64,000 nucleotides of DNA from Perkinsus olseni. Lineage: Eukaryota; Perkinsozoa; Perkinsida; Perkinsidae. This document shows, in pieces, positions 43,567 to 54,677 of this stretch. Below the pieces are notes generated by a model. That model searched no databases, was not told the origin of the DNA, and saw only the letters and a list, made by a program, of their open reading frames with translations. The translations under genes and the position numbers were made by a program. The DNA is taken from contig JABANP010000062.1 in the NCBI GenBank assembly GCA_013115135.1, positions 62,001 through 126,000 of the forward strand. Direction: 5' to 3'. The number at the start of each line of letters is the position of its first letter. Positions within the stretch are counted from its first letter, which is position 1.

Positions 43567-44103
43567 ATTGGACCTCATCCGCAGTCGTAGGCGTTGTGCT
43601 AGTTACCACATGAGTAAGTGAATGATACACATCGTGTGTCGAGGGAAGAGGGAGTCCGCTGCAAGAGACAGCTACGTGCTTGCGTGCAGGAGAGCATCGT
43701 AGATTTTCTGTGCCATTTCTACGACGGGCCGAGCTGAGCTTGCGACTCCCTTTGCGGTTGAGTCTCGCCTTGCTCCGCTGCGTCCGTTACTCCTTGCGCC
43801 TTGCCCAGGGGTCCTGCCTTGCACACTTCCGCGCTCCCTCGTGATTTACCAGTGGCACGCTGTCACGTTCACGCGCCACTCTGGCTTCCCTCTCGCTCGT
43901 GCGCGCTCCTCTCCCCGGCGCTCGCTCCCTGGCGCCTCTGTCTGTATTGGGCTTGAGTAACTCGAGGCTGGGACCGCCGTGCCTCCTGCTACGGCTCTCT
44001 GTGACTTGCCCGAACACAACAATGGATAAGCCATAAACCCCTCCGTAGGCTCGTTGTTGGCTCAACTCTTGTGGTAGTTTCTGTTACGACGTTATATGAG
44101 CAA
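43567..44103. other. Intergenic GC-rich region
   Basis: No gene or repeat recognised beyond skewed, CTCGC-rich sequence. Confidence 0.35.
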
Positions 44104-44410
44104 ATGGCTTACCCGATTCACCAGGCCGGTGATACCAGCGTTGAGACATTCGGAATCGTGTTGAACGCAACTTGCCCCGAAGTAGACCAGAATATATCAA
44201 TGCTGGGAGAAACTTCCCCAATAATTAAGAAGTTCCTCCGAGCATTAATACATTCTTTCTCCGAGAAAGACTGAGAGTAAATTAATCTGAGTAATGTAGA
44301 GACGACTCGTGAAATTTTGATATCAAGAAGAATACTACCTGAAGGTGATGTGGCCGTTGATAAGGCAGTGCTCCTTCCAACCATCTGAGCTATATTCTTC
44401 TCGATACTTT
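44104..44410. repeat. Dispersed repeat with tRNA-like piece, copy 2
   Basis: Related to 40436-40680. It abuts the truncated end of phosphodiesterase fragment f. On the minus strand 44358-44393 reads ATAGCTCAGATGGTTGGAAG then GAGCACTGCC, a good tRNA D-arm with A box and half an anticodon stem. Confidence 0.7.
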
Positions 44411-44427
44411 CGCATATCCATAACCAT

Positions 44428-44560
44428 TTAGGATACTCCGTACCAGCGAGAAAGTTAAGAGAGGTACGGTCAAAGGAGATCGTATTTCTGAAAGGTTTCA
44501 TCAGGGGTCCAAGAATAGCCTAATAACAACTGTGTACCCTAGGGTTGGTATTTCGAATTA
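44428..44560 (-). pseudogene. Phosphodiesterase fragment f
   Basis: Minus-strand MKPFRNTISFDRTSLNFLAG then TEYP matches the copy e segment before PSSAATWASTLTG and stops abruptly at the border of the tRNA-bearing repeat. Nothing else of the gene is present nearby. Confidence 0.8.
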
Positions 44561-46056
44561 TGAGTAACTAGAAAGTAAATTGAAGTAGAAAGTGAAGCGC
44601 AACTACGCTGGGAGCCCAATCCGGAAGGCGAATACAAATAGTAGCAGGTACTTGCCCGATAACGATCTATTTTGCCTCGGGAGACACCCAAATGGTCTTT
44701 TTCCTTCCTATCGGTCTTCCAAAACATGTACATTGTACATTGTTCAAATCAGCCGAGCTAAGAGTCTAAGCCTTAACCTTAGGTGCTCGCCTCAGAGCGT
44801 CTGCGACTGAGTGATTGGTTTGACGGAGTTGACCATCAGTATCCGGGCCAGCTTGTTGATGTACGCGAGTACACAGCTGATTTATCCCGGTCGGACAAGC
44901 TGTGGTTACTATCCACTACAGGAGTAATGCAACGACAATCGAGGACTATCCTAGCACCCTGCTAGTAGGAGGCGATGGGGATCTAGTAGAATGAACTGTC
45001 TACTGACTCAGTAGTACTGAGCACTAATAGCAGAGGTAACGACTTCACACGATGCAAGTGATCACGCGTGAGAAGAACCGTTGAATCCAACTCTAACCGT
45101 TATTCAGCCAGTACCTCAGGCTACGAGAGAGTACCATATACGCACAAATGAGTGGACAGATAGGCGGCGCGCAGGCGGGATATGGGCGTAGACAGTTCCT
45201 ATCAACTGCGACTTCAAGCCGTAGCAAAGCTTCTCCTTGCAAGCCGCGCGCCATCGTTGGTGTCGCAGAGGAGAGCCGCATGAGCACGAAGAACTTACCA
45301 AATCTCAGGTGCGAGGCGCTGTGCTTCGCTCCGGGATCCCACCTCTAAGGAATCAGTCGGGTGAGCATCATTGGAGCGCCTTTGCGGCCACTCATATGCC
45401 TGCGACCAAGGCAGCCGGTCATCATCTCTATGAGTCCTCTGGTACGGTGATTTCTCGATCTTCGAGTTACTCGGGTATCACAAGCTGACCTCCCATCTGC
45501 AGTTGAACTCGGCCCTATTCACTCTGTCAGAAAAGCAGGCATCCCTTAGCCCCCGCTCCGGAACGCGAACGTACGAAGTTGAGGAAAGTTGAGTCTTGCC
45601 CGATCACAGCTGTTATACAAGCATTGCTTCATCAAATTACGCTAGATCCGAGAGCCCCCGCAGGGAGCCGTATCACACACTGACGAGGGGTCGAGCATTC
45701 TCCTTGATTGCACATCGATGGGAATTGACAATGAACTGCAAACTCACCACACTCGGAAGGATACTTCTCTGTAGTTGAAGAAATGTCTTGGTAATCTCAT
45801 AGAGTTGTACGGCCAGTGCTAGACATCGTGCCAGTCCTGCTATCATTCAACCTCCTCCTAGTCAAATCGTCCGGAAGGACGGTAGAGAGGGCAAGTTACC
45901 CTGGGTAGCTCGAAGAAGCAGGCTAAGATTAATGATAACCCACCGTCCAATACGGAAAGATGGCCGGTGGGTGATTCAATGAGAAATCTACAATAACCAT
46001 CGATATTGCCCTTGAATGATTGAAAGGGATGATTCATCAACGAAAATAAGTCTTCG
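44561..46056. other. Intergenic region
   Basis: No gene recognised. Overlapping palindromes CTACTGA-C-TCAGTAG (45000-45014) and CTCAGTA-G-TACTGAG (45007-45021). A 61-codon-scale plus frame at 45148-45348 has no recognisable domain. Confidence 0.5.
45000..45021. repeat. Overlapping odd palindromes, centres 7 bp apart
   Basis: CTACTGA-C-TCAGTAG and CTCAGTA-G-TACTGAG, both perfect. Confidence 0.95.
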
Positions 46057-47466
46057 CTAAAAACGCGAGCTAAGATCCCTCCCTCTTTGAAACCTGCTGA
46101 CGCGTATCCCCATAGCGCCAAGGACAGTCGGGGCGCCACATCCCTGAACAATCATTCCTGATGTTACGAGGCTCCACGAGAAATATCTACTTTATGTCCA
46201 GCCATCCGCCCCAACCCTTTTTTCCAGGCTTCTTCATGCTACGAGAAGGGCTGAAGAAAATAACAGGGACCTGCGCGGTTGGACGCATCCACTCGGTATG
46301 GCCACTTCCGTACCTGAAGGGACCTGTCGAATGTCGACTAGTAGTCACTGGCTACTCACCCTCCATGATCAGACGTTATGACAATGAGGGTTTCGGTCGA
46401 AAGCATTTTCTCTTGCAGGGCATCATGAATGTTCTTTACGAGTCCGTCTACGAGCTTGAGATTTCTATAATAACTGAGAAGCACTCCTCTCGGCTCAAGT
46501 GGATCCAATAACTCTCACTTATCCGATCCCCAGTAAGAACTGTGCCCGGCGTTATCAACCTGATTCGATGAAAGGCTTTCATTGATGCTTTCATTGAAGG
46601 CGTCCAATGCGCCATAATGATCTAGCCCTACCCAGGAGAGCTGAATGAATGACAAGTCTGGGGGGTTCTGCGATTTGATTTGCTCGATGAGATCTCGTGC
46701 AGTCTTATGATCAGCGTCATTCCCACCTGTAGAGATCAAGAAAAATCAGCACGGCGCTTCTGTATGGACGATTACCGTGGAAGTTGTGATCGACATTCTC
46801 GTCCGCGAGTCTTCCTAGCGGCAACCAAAGCATCCCTCAGTCTCAATGCATCTTTGACCTACCCAACCAATGCCAGCTGTGAACCAGCGCCGTCCGGATA
46901 TTCTTGTTCCGCTTCTTTGCTATTTTGAATATCGTCGGTGGAAGCTGCCCTGAAGATTCGACGATGCCAGTATCACCGAGCCATGATCCTACCACGACCG
47001 CTCACTGGAGGTACGCCCTTTTGAGTGAGGTATTTGGGGTCGAGTTCCAAGGGGTCCCACTCATTAAACAGAATACCCGTGTCAGACGGCGTCATACCTG
47101 AGCACCGATGACTGCTGCCCAATCGGCGTTGCCTTCATACCTGTGAGAATGGTAGCCCAGTTGGCAGCGCTGGTGAGGGGATACTCCGCACGAGCGCGGA
47201 AGTTGTAGCATGCTTGAGGCGAGTCTACCATGCTCCTGAGAAGATCGCTCGCGACTGAGGTGTTATCCGCCCTTCACGGCGTACCTTAGGAAAGGTGCTT
47301 GGTCGTCGCTGGTGTTCCCAAAATAATGCCCACCCAGGCCATCGATTCCAATGATGATCGCCCGCTTGAACTTCCCATTGGGCCATTCGTTGGCCCGTGC
47401 TATGGCACCATCCACTCCGATGAGAGTGATGAGATAGAACAGAGCGCACCGCAGAAGGGCCGGCAT
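46057..47466 (-). CDS. Type I phosphodiesterase / nucleotide pyrophosphatase-like protein, copy g
   Basis: Starts MPALLRCALFYLITLIGVDG at 47466, then WPNGKFKRAIIIGIDGLGGH, a SAANWA segment, MTPSDTGILFNEWDPLELDP with GVPPVSG, LPPTIFKIAKKRNKNIRTAL, PPDLSFIQLSWVGLDHYG (a His-bearing segment), ITSDH-type metal motif near 46370, and VLGAMGIRVSRFQRGRDLSS at the end. Near 46130 the sequence has two extra bases (GGCGCCCCGACTG against GGCTCCGACTG in copy a), which shifts the frame of DVAPTVLGAMGI; this may be an assembly error or a disabling change. Confidence 0.68.
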
Positions 47467-49282
47467 TTCAGGGGTGTTCGAGCTCCCTAAAAAATACTGT
47501 TGGAACATAGAGTGGATGACTTCAAGTCATTGACTTATGCGTACTGTCGCCGGCACTTCGGTAGTAGCAATCCAAAGCAAGCAGCATGGTAGAGTTAGCC
47601 GTCAGGGTTGCCCCCTCCTGATGTTTGTGCGTGCACGTCAGAGTTGATCGAATTTTGCGAGTTAGCTATTCGAGCAGGAGGCGTCTTGCATCGCACACGC
47701 CATTCCGGTCAGAGGCAGACACGGAAGATGCTCTCGGAGGAGAGTCGAAGATGGCCTGTAAAGGGCCCGGTTGCATGCGTCGATAAGCGGTATGTGGACG
47801 GGTGGAACTGTGCTGAGTGATCGTTGCTCATTGTCGCTTCATGTGTATGCGTGCACAGCTAATTCTTTCGAGTTCAGGAGAAGACTCTATACACTCCTTG
47901 TCGTCTCGCCTTGACTATCGACAACAGGGCAGAGGCGTCGATGTGTTCACTCTCAACACTGGCATGTGTGGTACTCATACAAGCCTGATTTTTATGAATG
48001 CCGTCACGGCGTTGCCGTGGGAACAAATACCAGCGCTAGAAGGTGGATAGTGTGCTTACACAATCACGCAGTGGTTGTACGACAGAATGAGTGCAAGGGA
48101 CGCCGGAACTCCGGCGTACCGAACTCAGAGGCCTCACCTCAGCATGATCGCATCTCAGCTGATTTCGTCGATGACGTTCATGCGTGTTCTCGTCTCCTGA
48201 TGCCCATGTTGTCGGGGAGCGGCCAGTTGGGACCGCTAATCATCCTCATACCAGTATCAGTATGTTCTGCTGATATCAGACTGCTATACAGTACGCTTTA
48301 GATGAGGGCCCTCAGCGTGATCGAGCTCTTCAGCGGATAAACGAGTAGTTTATCTAGGTTAAAACCGGCGCGGAAAGATGCCGTGTTAAATTGTGTGCAC
48401 AGCGGGGCACTTAGTGTCCCGACTGCGGCTCCCACGCTAGCGAGCTAGTACGCCGAGTTAGTTAGTAGTGAGCTAGTACTTGAGTTATCAGGTGCTTGAT
48501 AACGGCTCGGAAGTCGAGCGTCGTACTCTTGACGCTCTCTTCTTTTTTTTAACCGAGGTCTTCGAGAGGCAACTTGTGCCTGTCGAACCGCGATTGCCAC
48601 TTGCAGCATCGCCTTTGGCCTCGGCACAGTTTGCCTTCGCGTTACCCTCGCTACCGTCGTGAGGTCCTGTCGACCTTTCTGACGCTAGCGCGGTACCCCA
48701 TCTCGGAGACCAGAGGTTTTAGATCAGTGAAGCAAGGCTCGGCGTCATCCATGCCGCTTTATGAGGTGAAGCGCTCGTCGTGCCTTAGGTGACGCACTCC
48801 CGTTGCTCGAGACGTTCAAATGGGATGTTAAATTTCGTTTCCAACTGCCCCTTTTCGACACCTACCCCACTATGAACGTGAGACGATCACGAATGCGCGA
48901 AACGCAGTTCATGCGATAACATCCGGAGAGTAAGCAACGAGTGGTCGACTTGGACGAGCATGGAGCGGCCAAAGAAAGAGGGCACGTCATAGTGCCCATA
49001 GTATCATCATTAATAGTTGTTGCGCCTGCGTCCAACTGACAACAATCAGCCTCATGCGCATGCGTGCACGGAAGAAGAGGCAGTAGGGTAGCAAAGCATC
49101 AGCATTTGCGAGTGGACGAGTCGCTCCTCTCACGACATGTCATCGTGTTATGCATCGGGCGTTGCCTCTGAAAGGCTTCCCCCTTCTACGACCGATGTGC
49201 TCTTTGGTCTTGCCACAGACTGTTGTTGTGTTGGCTATAACCCTCAAGTGGCTCGCTCCGTCTTGCCCCTTCGACCGACACG
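47467..49282. other. Intergenic region with second hairpin-rich repeat
   Basis: Contains ATGACTT-C-AAGTCAT (47516-47530), an 8-bp inverted pair ACGCCGGA/TCCGGCGT at 48101-48118, and the repeat copy 48331-48720. Open frames at 47.6-48.3 kb have no recognisable domain. Confidence 0.5.
48331..48720 (+). repeat. Hairpin-rich 0.39-kb repeat, copy 2
   Basis: Second copy of 43183-43566. Its first hairpin reads GATAAAC/GTTTATC (48336-48354) against GATGAAC/GTTCATC in copy 1, so a G-C pair has been replaced by an A-T pair with both sides changed. Confidence 0.85.
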
Positions 49283-52200
49283 ATGACCACGACTGCCCTT
49301 CGCCTGGCCTACGACTACTCGATGGAACAGCGCCTCTACGGGCAGGCGATCTTCCTGGCTGAGAGGATGTTGGATGAAGAGAAGGGCGGCCGAAAGGGAG
49401 ACACCCCGAACCTCAACTCGTAGGTTGCTCACTATCCCAGTATCGGACGCGCGGAAGAGGCTCGCCACGCATATGCCCGTTGGATCAGCAGCGAATGACC
49501 ATGCTCGATCAAGACAAATCTGACTTCACGTTGCTCATAGTCTCTCGATAGTTCTTCCGAGCCGCATCGGGCTGCCTGCTTCATCTTATATATCATATGT
49601 AACATATGCCCTTACTAGCTCACTCGTCGGGCTCACTCCACTGGATGGCGTGCTTGCTATCCTCTCTCAGACAATACCTGCTAGCCCTGCCACTTTACCA
49701 TGACCACCAGATAGCCCGAGCCTACTATATACTACAGAGCTCGCGTAAGGAGTTCCAGCTGGACACAGATCGAGCTCCGCCCTTCATCAGTATCATCGAC
49801 AGCCCCCTGGACCTATCCAGCTAGGCATCTCCTAGCTCAGTGCTGCGAGCTCCTAAGCCGCTTCGAGGAGGGCATCCGAGTAGGGTGAGATCTAGCCACC
49901 AGTGCGCTACGTCTAAGACCCCAGGCGTTGATCATTACATACGACGAGGAGGGAAGGCTACCGAAGGTTATCGCCAATGGAGCTGCCGGAGCGTTCTTGC
50001 TGGGTCAACTCTATGAGAAGGTGGATGCTGACAAGTCGAGCATTTCCCACGATCTCTCGTCCTCAGAATTTGCAGTGCCACTTGGCCCTACCGGCGTACG
50101 AGAAGAGCCTCGAGGCCGGGCCGTAGGCGACAAAGGCCGCGCTCGCTTCCACGCGAAGATCACGAGGCAGGTTCATGTTCGCTGCTTACGAGCGAATCGT
50201 CGCCCTGAGACGCCGAGGGTTGGGTGATGACTCTGAAGGGGCTGCTGGGGGATCGATAGCCGATCCCGAAGTGTGCTTTGCCGTCGAGCGACTGAATGAC
50301 TGGTAAGCTGAGGAGAGTGCTCGAGCCTAGCGAGAATATCCTTGAAGGAATCCTTTGAGAACGGCCCTCGATAGGCCGAAAATATAGCGAATACTCGGGT
50401 TCTATGTGACCACTAGCTCAGCACGTTAGTGTATCGGGCTGTTAAGGCGGGAGTGATGGGTTAGAGCCCTGCTATCCACCATCAGGTACGCTTCCTCCGA
50501 GACCAAAAGGGCGTCCACTTTGACATCATCTGCCGATATCAGAAGGTGAGGCCTTCCGAGCCGATCGGGCAATAAACTCAACTTCAGTGGACTTCCCAGA
50601 GGACCAGCGCGCTCCTCGGAGGCCGCCACCAGAGTCGACGGTACGAATAGGGCATCATCGATGGGGCAGCAATCGCCACTCAGGTCTCGTGTAATTCCTC
50701 GATGAGCTCTTCAACTAGCGTGAGGAGTTTACAGCAAACTCGGAAGGGGAAGGAGCACGCGCTGGAGACATCTGGAAGAGGTACGGCCTAGGTTCCAGCT
50801 CCCAGCGTAAGGCCAAGCTCTCAGGCCAACAACAACACTCACCAGCCGACCCGACAGCTGAAGCGCTCGCTGGGGTCTTGCAGGTTGGTGCACCCCGCCA
50901 TCATCACATCGAAGGTCGTCTTCCTTCGCTCCTCAGCACTTCGGCGAGCTCCATAAAGCATCCACCCACCTCGACCTGCCAACTGCCCGGTTTGTTGCCA
51001 ATGACCGGATGACCCCTGCCCAGCGTGAATCGAGGTCGTACCGCTCCCTTTGAGGTCGGTGGAGTGGCAGGTTGTGACCACTGTGAGGTACACCGTGCTG
51101 AGGCTGGCAGAAGCAGCCTTCGATCGGGGGGAGTACGACGAGGCCGAAGGACAGTAGACCATCAACACCGTGGTTCCCCTTGACCACCCGTTCAGGTTCG
51201 CGGCGCTGCTAACGGCCTATCCCTTTATTACCGAGGGCGTGGGCAAGTACAGCATTCTGCTGTGGCATCAGAAGAAGAAGAAATCTCTGATCGATCTCTC
51301 AAGACGGGTGAGGGCCTCCTGCTGCCATCGACACTATGATCGAATGCCTCCTGCAGGTGTTGACCTACGGCAGACTTCGATCGGAGTCCTGGATCTGCGC
51401 GGCCAATCTAGACTCGATTAACTTGGATCACAACGAGGCCAGGCAAAAGCTCGAGAAGGCGGTAGGGCTATGCTGTAGCTCCCCCTGAGGGTGTCTTCCT
51501 CCGATAGAAGTTTTCCTTATACATCGTGCTGTACATGGAACAATCGTCACGTCTCTCAGCACAAAGGGCGCTTCCGGTTCTACACAGTGGTGGTCTTCAA
51601 AAACCTTCCAGTCGCCAGCTGTTCCATGTCGGATGATATCGAGCTATCCTCTCTCAGAAACTACTGGACCATTGCGACGCCAACATATGCTGCCTTATCG
51701 GCCATGAGTAGTTACACGTGGCCCGCGTGTCACCCCTCTCACTGTGTCACCACCATCAGACTCTCCAGTATGGAGCAATTCGAGCAAGCAGCGTTCGCCT
51801 ACAGCCTCGCCCTCAAACGAGACCCGACCGCCTACGCAGCCTGGTGACCCTCCTGTCCCTCGGACTGGACAACAACAGCTGTCGTGGCAGGTTTGGTATC
51901 AGCCAGCTGTGTCGTCGGCAAGACAGATTGGACGAAGCTGAGAGCTACCTCCGCAGGGCCATCGAGGTCAACCCGTACCATCCAGTCTTGAAGGTTGGCC
52001 GCTGCACCTCCTTTCAAGCTACCTCTTTCGTAAGGTTGCCTTGGCGTCCCTACTGTCCTATCGTAATCGAGCGGACGAAGCCTTGACGGTGCTGGATGGC
52101 GTCTGTGCTGCTGCTGGAAGTGGCTCAACCAAAAATGGTGAACTCGCCTCCCCGGAAAACTTGTCAGCCATCAAGTCAGGGGCCTACTTGAATGCATTCT

Positions 52201-52967
52201 ACGAAAGAAGTCGTTTACTCGCTAATCAAGGGAGGATCGAAGAAGCCGTGATCGATGCTAGGAGGGTCGTAGAGGCCCTTCCCAATGAGGTGCGCTATCT
52301 CGTCGCTGTAGGTGTAGTTGTAGAACACGGCATAAGTAGATTGAGCTCATAGTGAACGAAAGCGAACCAGTTGAGAGAATGGGCTGATTATTAATCATTG
52401 ATAATGCGGAGCTAGTATGAGCACAGCCCGATTGTGTAATGTAGACAGCGCCGAGGTTTTAGGCTCCCCTCCATCACCCATACTCTTCTTATTGGATCAG
52501 GCTTCCGGTCACGCACTACTAGGGCAGCTGCTGGCCAGAAGTGGTAGCACGGACGCAGAGGCCTTGGAGCACCTCAACCTCGCCCTTGAGCCAACTGGGT
52601 CATCTGCCGCCGTTTCCGCTGCCTCACCGACGCCCCTCACTGCTAGGTACGGTCTGCAGGGCTCGACAGGTGTCCGAGGGCCGGTGGACGAAGGGGTTAA
52701 GACCATCGTGGACCTTATCGTGATGCTCGCGGCTTGGCAGGGCGATGAGTCTCTTGTCTCAGAACAACCTGTCGTCTGGGGGAGGTCGGAAGTCTTTGGC
52801 AGATGCCACCATCCTGCAAGAGAATCGTCATCCTTTGCCAGTACGGTGAAGGTATCCGGTTCGAATCCCAGTCGGGTCATTTTTCAGATTCATCAGAGGC
52901 TCAGATTCAACAGCTTCTCCTCGGCGGCAGCTTCGGAGCTTCCCCATGGATCGTTGAATCGACCTAA
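49283..52967 (+). CDS. CDC27: CDC27/APC3-like tetratricopeptide protein
   Basis: The first exon MTTTALRLAYDYSMEQRLYG then QAIFLAERMLDEEK matches the CDC27 N-terminal pattern (xYxNAxFLAERL). Later exons give HDHQIARAYYILQSS (near 49715), HLALPAYEKSLEAG (near 50090), TPR units EQAAFAYSLALKRDPTAYAA (51780-51840), LDEAESYLRRAIEVNPYHPV (51938-51990), NAFYERSRLLANQGRIEEAV (52192-52250) and GHALLGQLLARSGSTDAEAL with EHLNLALEP (52509-52595). CDC27 is a scaffold subunit of the anaphase-promoting complex. Order and motifs support this, but many exons between 50.3 and 51.7 kb and the 3' end are unresolved; another APC TPR subunit is possible. Introns near 50400-50485 and 52841-52887 contain tRNA-like sequence. 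Confidence 0.55.
49594..49608. repeat. Odd palindrome, 7 + 1 + 7
   Basis: CATATGT-A-ACATATG, within the CDC27-like gene span, the last one noticed toward the right side. Confidence 0.95.
50408..50482 (+). repeat. tRNA-Asn-like sequence in a candidate intron
   Basis: Reads as a decayed tRNA: TAGCTCAGCACGTTAG (D-arm), GGGCTGTTAAG (anticodon loop with GTT, Asn) and GTGATGGGTTAGAGCCCTGC (T-arm). It ends just before ACCATCAG, a likely 3' splice site at 50486. The anticodon stem has mismatches, so it is not expected to be a working tRNA. Confidence 0.7.
52841..52887 (+). repeat. tRNA-like intron (sense, T-arm) in the CDC27-like gene
   Basis: GTACGGTGAAGGTATCCGGT then TCGAATCCCAGTCGGGTC and ATTTTTCAG: T-arm, acceptor and T-run into the AG, the same design as 18783-18841. 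Confidence 0.8.
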
Positions 52968-53813
52968 TCGACGATGTAACGCTGTTCACAGCCGACCGGT
53001 GTTGACTCCCTCTGGCAGCCGAGGGCAGCAATGGTGACCAACCGCAGAGGATGAGCATCAGCAGCAGTATGCTGGACTCGGTGCTAGAAGAGGGAGGCGA
53101 CGATTCGCCCGCTCCCTCAGGTGGGGTGGGAGCCGCTTCAGCTTCGCTGTCTTCCTGCCTTCAGGACACCATCACAGCCCCAGTAGGGCGGTCCGGCAAA
53201 TGTCGACGAGGGAGGACCCCTTCGCGCCATTCTTCTTTCCCTTAGTAAGCCATGGTGATCGAGGAACTCACACTCGTCCTTTTCAGCCTGCCTCCTTGGG
53301 TCGCTCCCAGTTGATACGGCGGCAGCAAAACCGAGGGGGCCAGGCAATGAGCGTACCGGAGAGGGCAGCTCGACGCAGCGGCCCGGGAGCGAGGTGCCAC
53401 ACGCCATCATCGTACTCTGCTCATGCGTGATTGCCATCAGTGAAGCGATGGATGTGCAACAGCAGGGGTCAGTCGTGGACATCCAACGGCCATCCCGACC
53501 CCCTCCACCCTCTCCAGTGAGTGTTGCCCTCCATGCATCCGATAGTATCCCTCAGCCCCTGGACGAAGGAGCCCACCTCGATCGTGATGCATGATCATTT
53601 TTCTTCTGCCATCTGCTGTTGCGTTGCTGTCTAGTTTGGGGCTCCGAGTTCACCCGCTAGTTCGTGGACGCCCGACCCACTCAAGGGCGGGCGACAGAGA
53701 GTGCCCAATTCCAAGCTCATACCGCTCGAAAGTGACAATTCCGGCTCCCAGGGAAGTCGACTGTGCCGAGCTGCGTCTGGTGTTGAAGTCTCCGGTTCAG
53801 CCCTTGCTTCTCG
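52968..53813. other. 3' flank of the CDC27-like gene
   Basis: May include a 3' exon or UTR of the TPR gene (acidic/Ser-rich frame at 53051-53245). No other recognisable feature. Confidence 0.35.
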
Positions 53814-54599
53814 ATGAGGTTCATCACCCTCGCCCTCACCTTTGGTTCCGCTCTCGCTTCGTTCAAGTCAATAAGGCGGCTCACGTCGTTCAAAAAGAGA
53901 AGAAAAGACGCCGGGGAAGAAAAGAAACGAATCTTGATACCCACGGAGTACAAGGTGAGGACCACCCGCTCCATACCACTCCTTTCGTAACTCTGGAAGC
54001 TTGGCAGGACTACAACGTCGTGGATACCGACTCCACCTGCCGCATTAACGTCACGGTGCAGCACGGCTCTTTCGTCCGCCCCTACGAGGTCTCGATGAGT
54101 AAGGAGGGAGCCACTGGCCTGAGAGTCCAATCAGCCCGCTGTGGATTGGAGAGAAGGAGGTGAGCGGACGCGTTGCCCGGCATGCCGGGGATGTAGCAGC
54201 CCTCAGTCCGCGAAGAAACACCGGACGCTCGATAAGGTCGACGGGGATCTTGACAGGGAAGCAGTAGGATTATAATAATTATGATGCTTTGTGACATTGA
54301 CTATCATTCTAGGAAGTTCCGGGACCTCCTAGGAAGACTTTCGACTGTCCCCGGAGGCCTGGACGGTCAGGACTGCAACAGCCGCCTCTCTCGAGTACAT
54401 CGTGCATTGGCTAGGAGAAGCGGAAAATACAAACTTTTGGTGGATGCTGTCGGAGCCCCTCTGCCATCAGCATTAGCCTATGGGCAGGAATCATTCTTTC
54501 GGGACATCAGACGAGGAGGAGCCGAGGACGGCCTACGCCTTGGTAAAGTCAGTCTGTGATTATCTCGTATGGGAGCCGCTACTCGACGAAGACCTTTAA
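53814..54599 (+). CDS. Secreted protein, S family, copy S1
   Basis: Exon 1 encodes a signal peptide MRFITLALTFGSALASFKSI followed by a basic stretch and PTEYK. A short intron leads to DYNVVDTDSTCRINVTVQHG and LRVQSARCGLERR (two conserved Cys), and a further intron to KFRDLLGRLSTVPGGLDGQD with CNSRLSRVHRALARRSGKYK. The final conserved part EEEPRTAYALVKSVCDYLVW is reached only after dropping one T near 54498 (TTCTTTCGGG against TTCTTCGGG in the other copies). No known domain; presumably lineage-specific and secreted. Stop TAA at 54597-54599. Confidence 0.7.
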
Positions 54600-54677
54600 T
54601 ACATCATGCTGTTGTTACGTGGATGTTGTCTACGCCCTTTAGCGGTTGAGTTTGTCAATGCTGATGGCTATTATCAG

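Noticed and set aside
43183..48720. The two 0.39-kb repeats as LTRs of one retrotransposon
   Set aside because: Same orientation and 5.1 kb spacing fit, but the interior carries a minus-strand phosphodiesterase, a gene fragment and unrelated repeats, with no gag/pol frame, no primer-binding site and no matching terminal TG...CA or target duplication.
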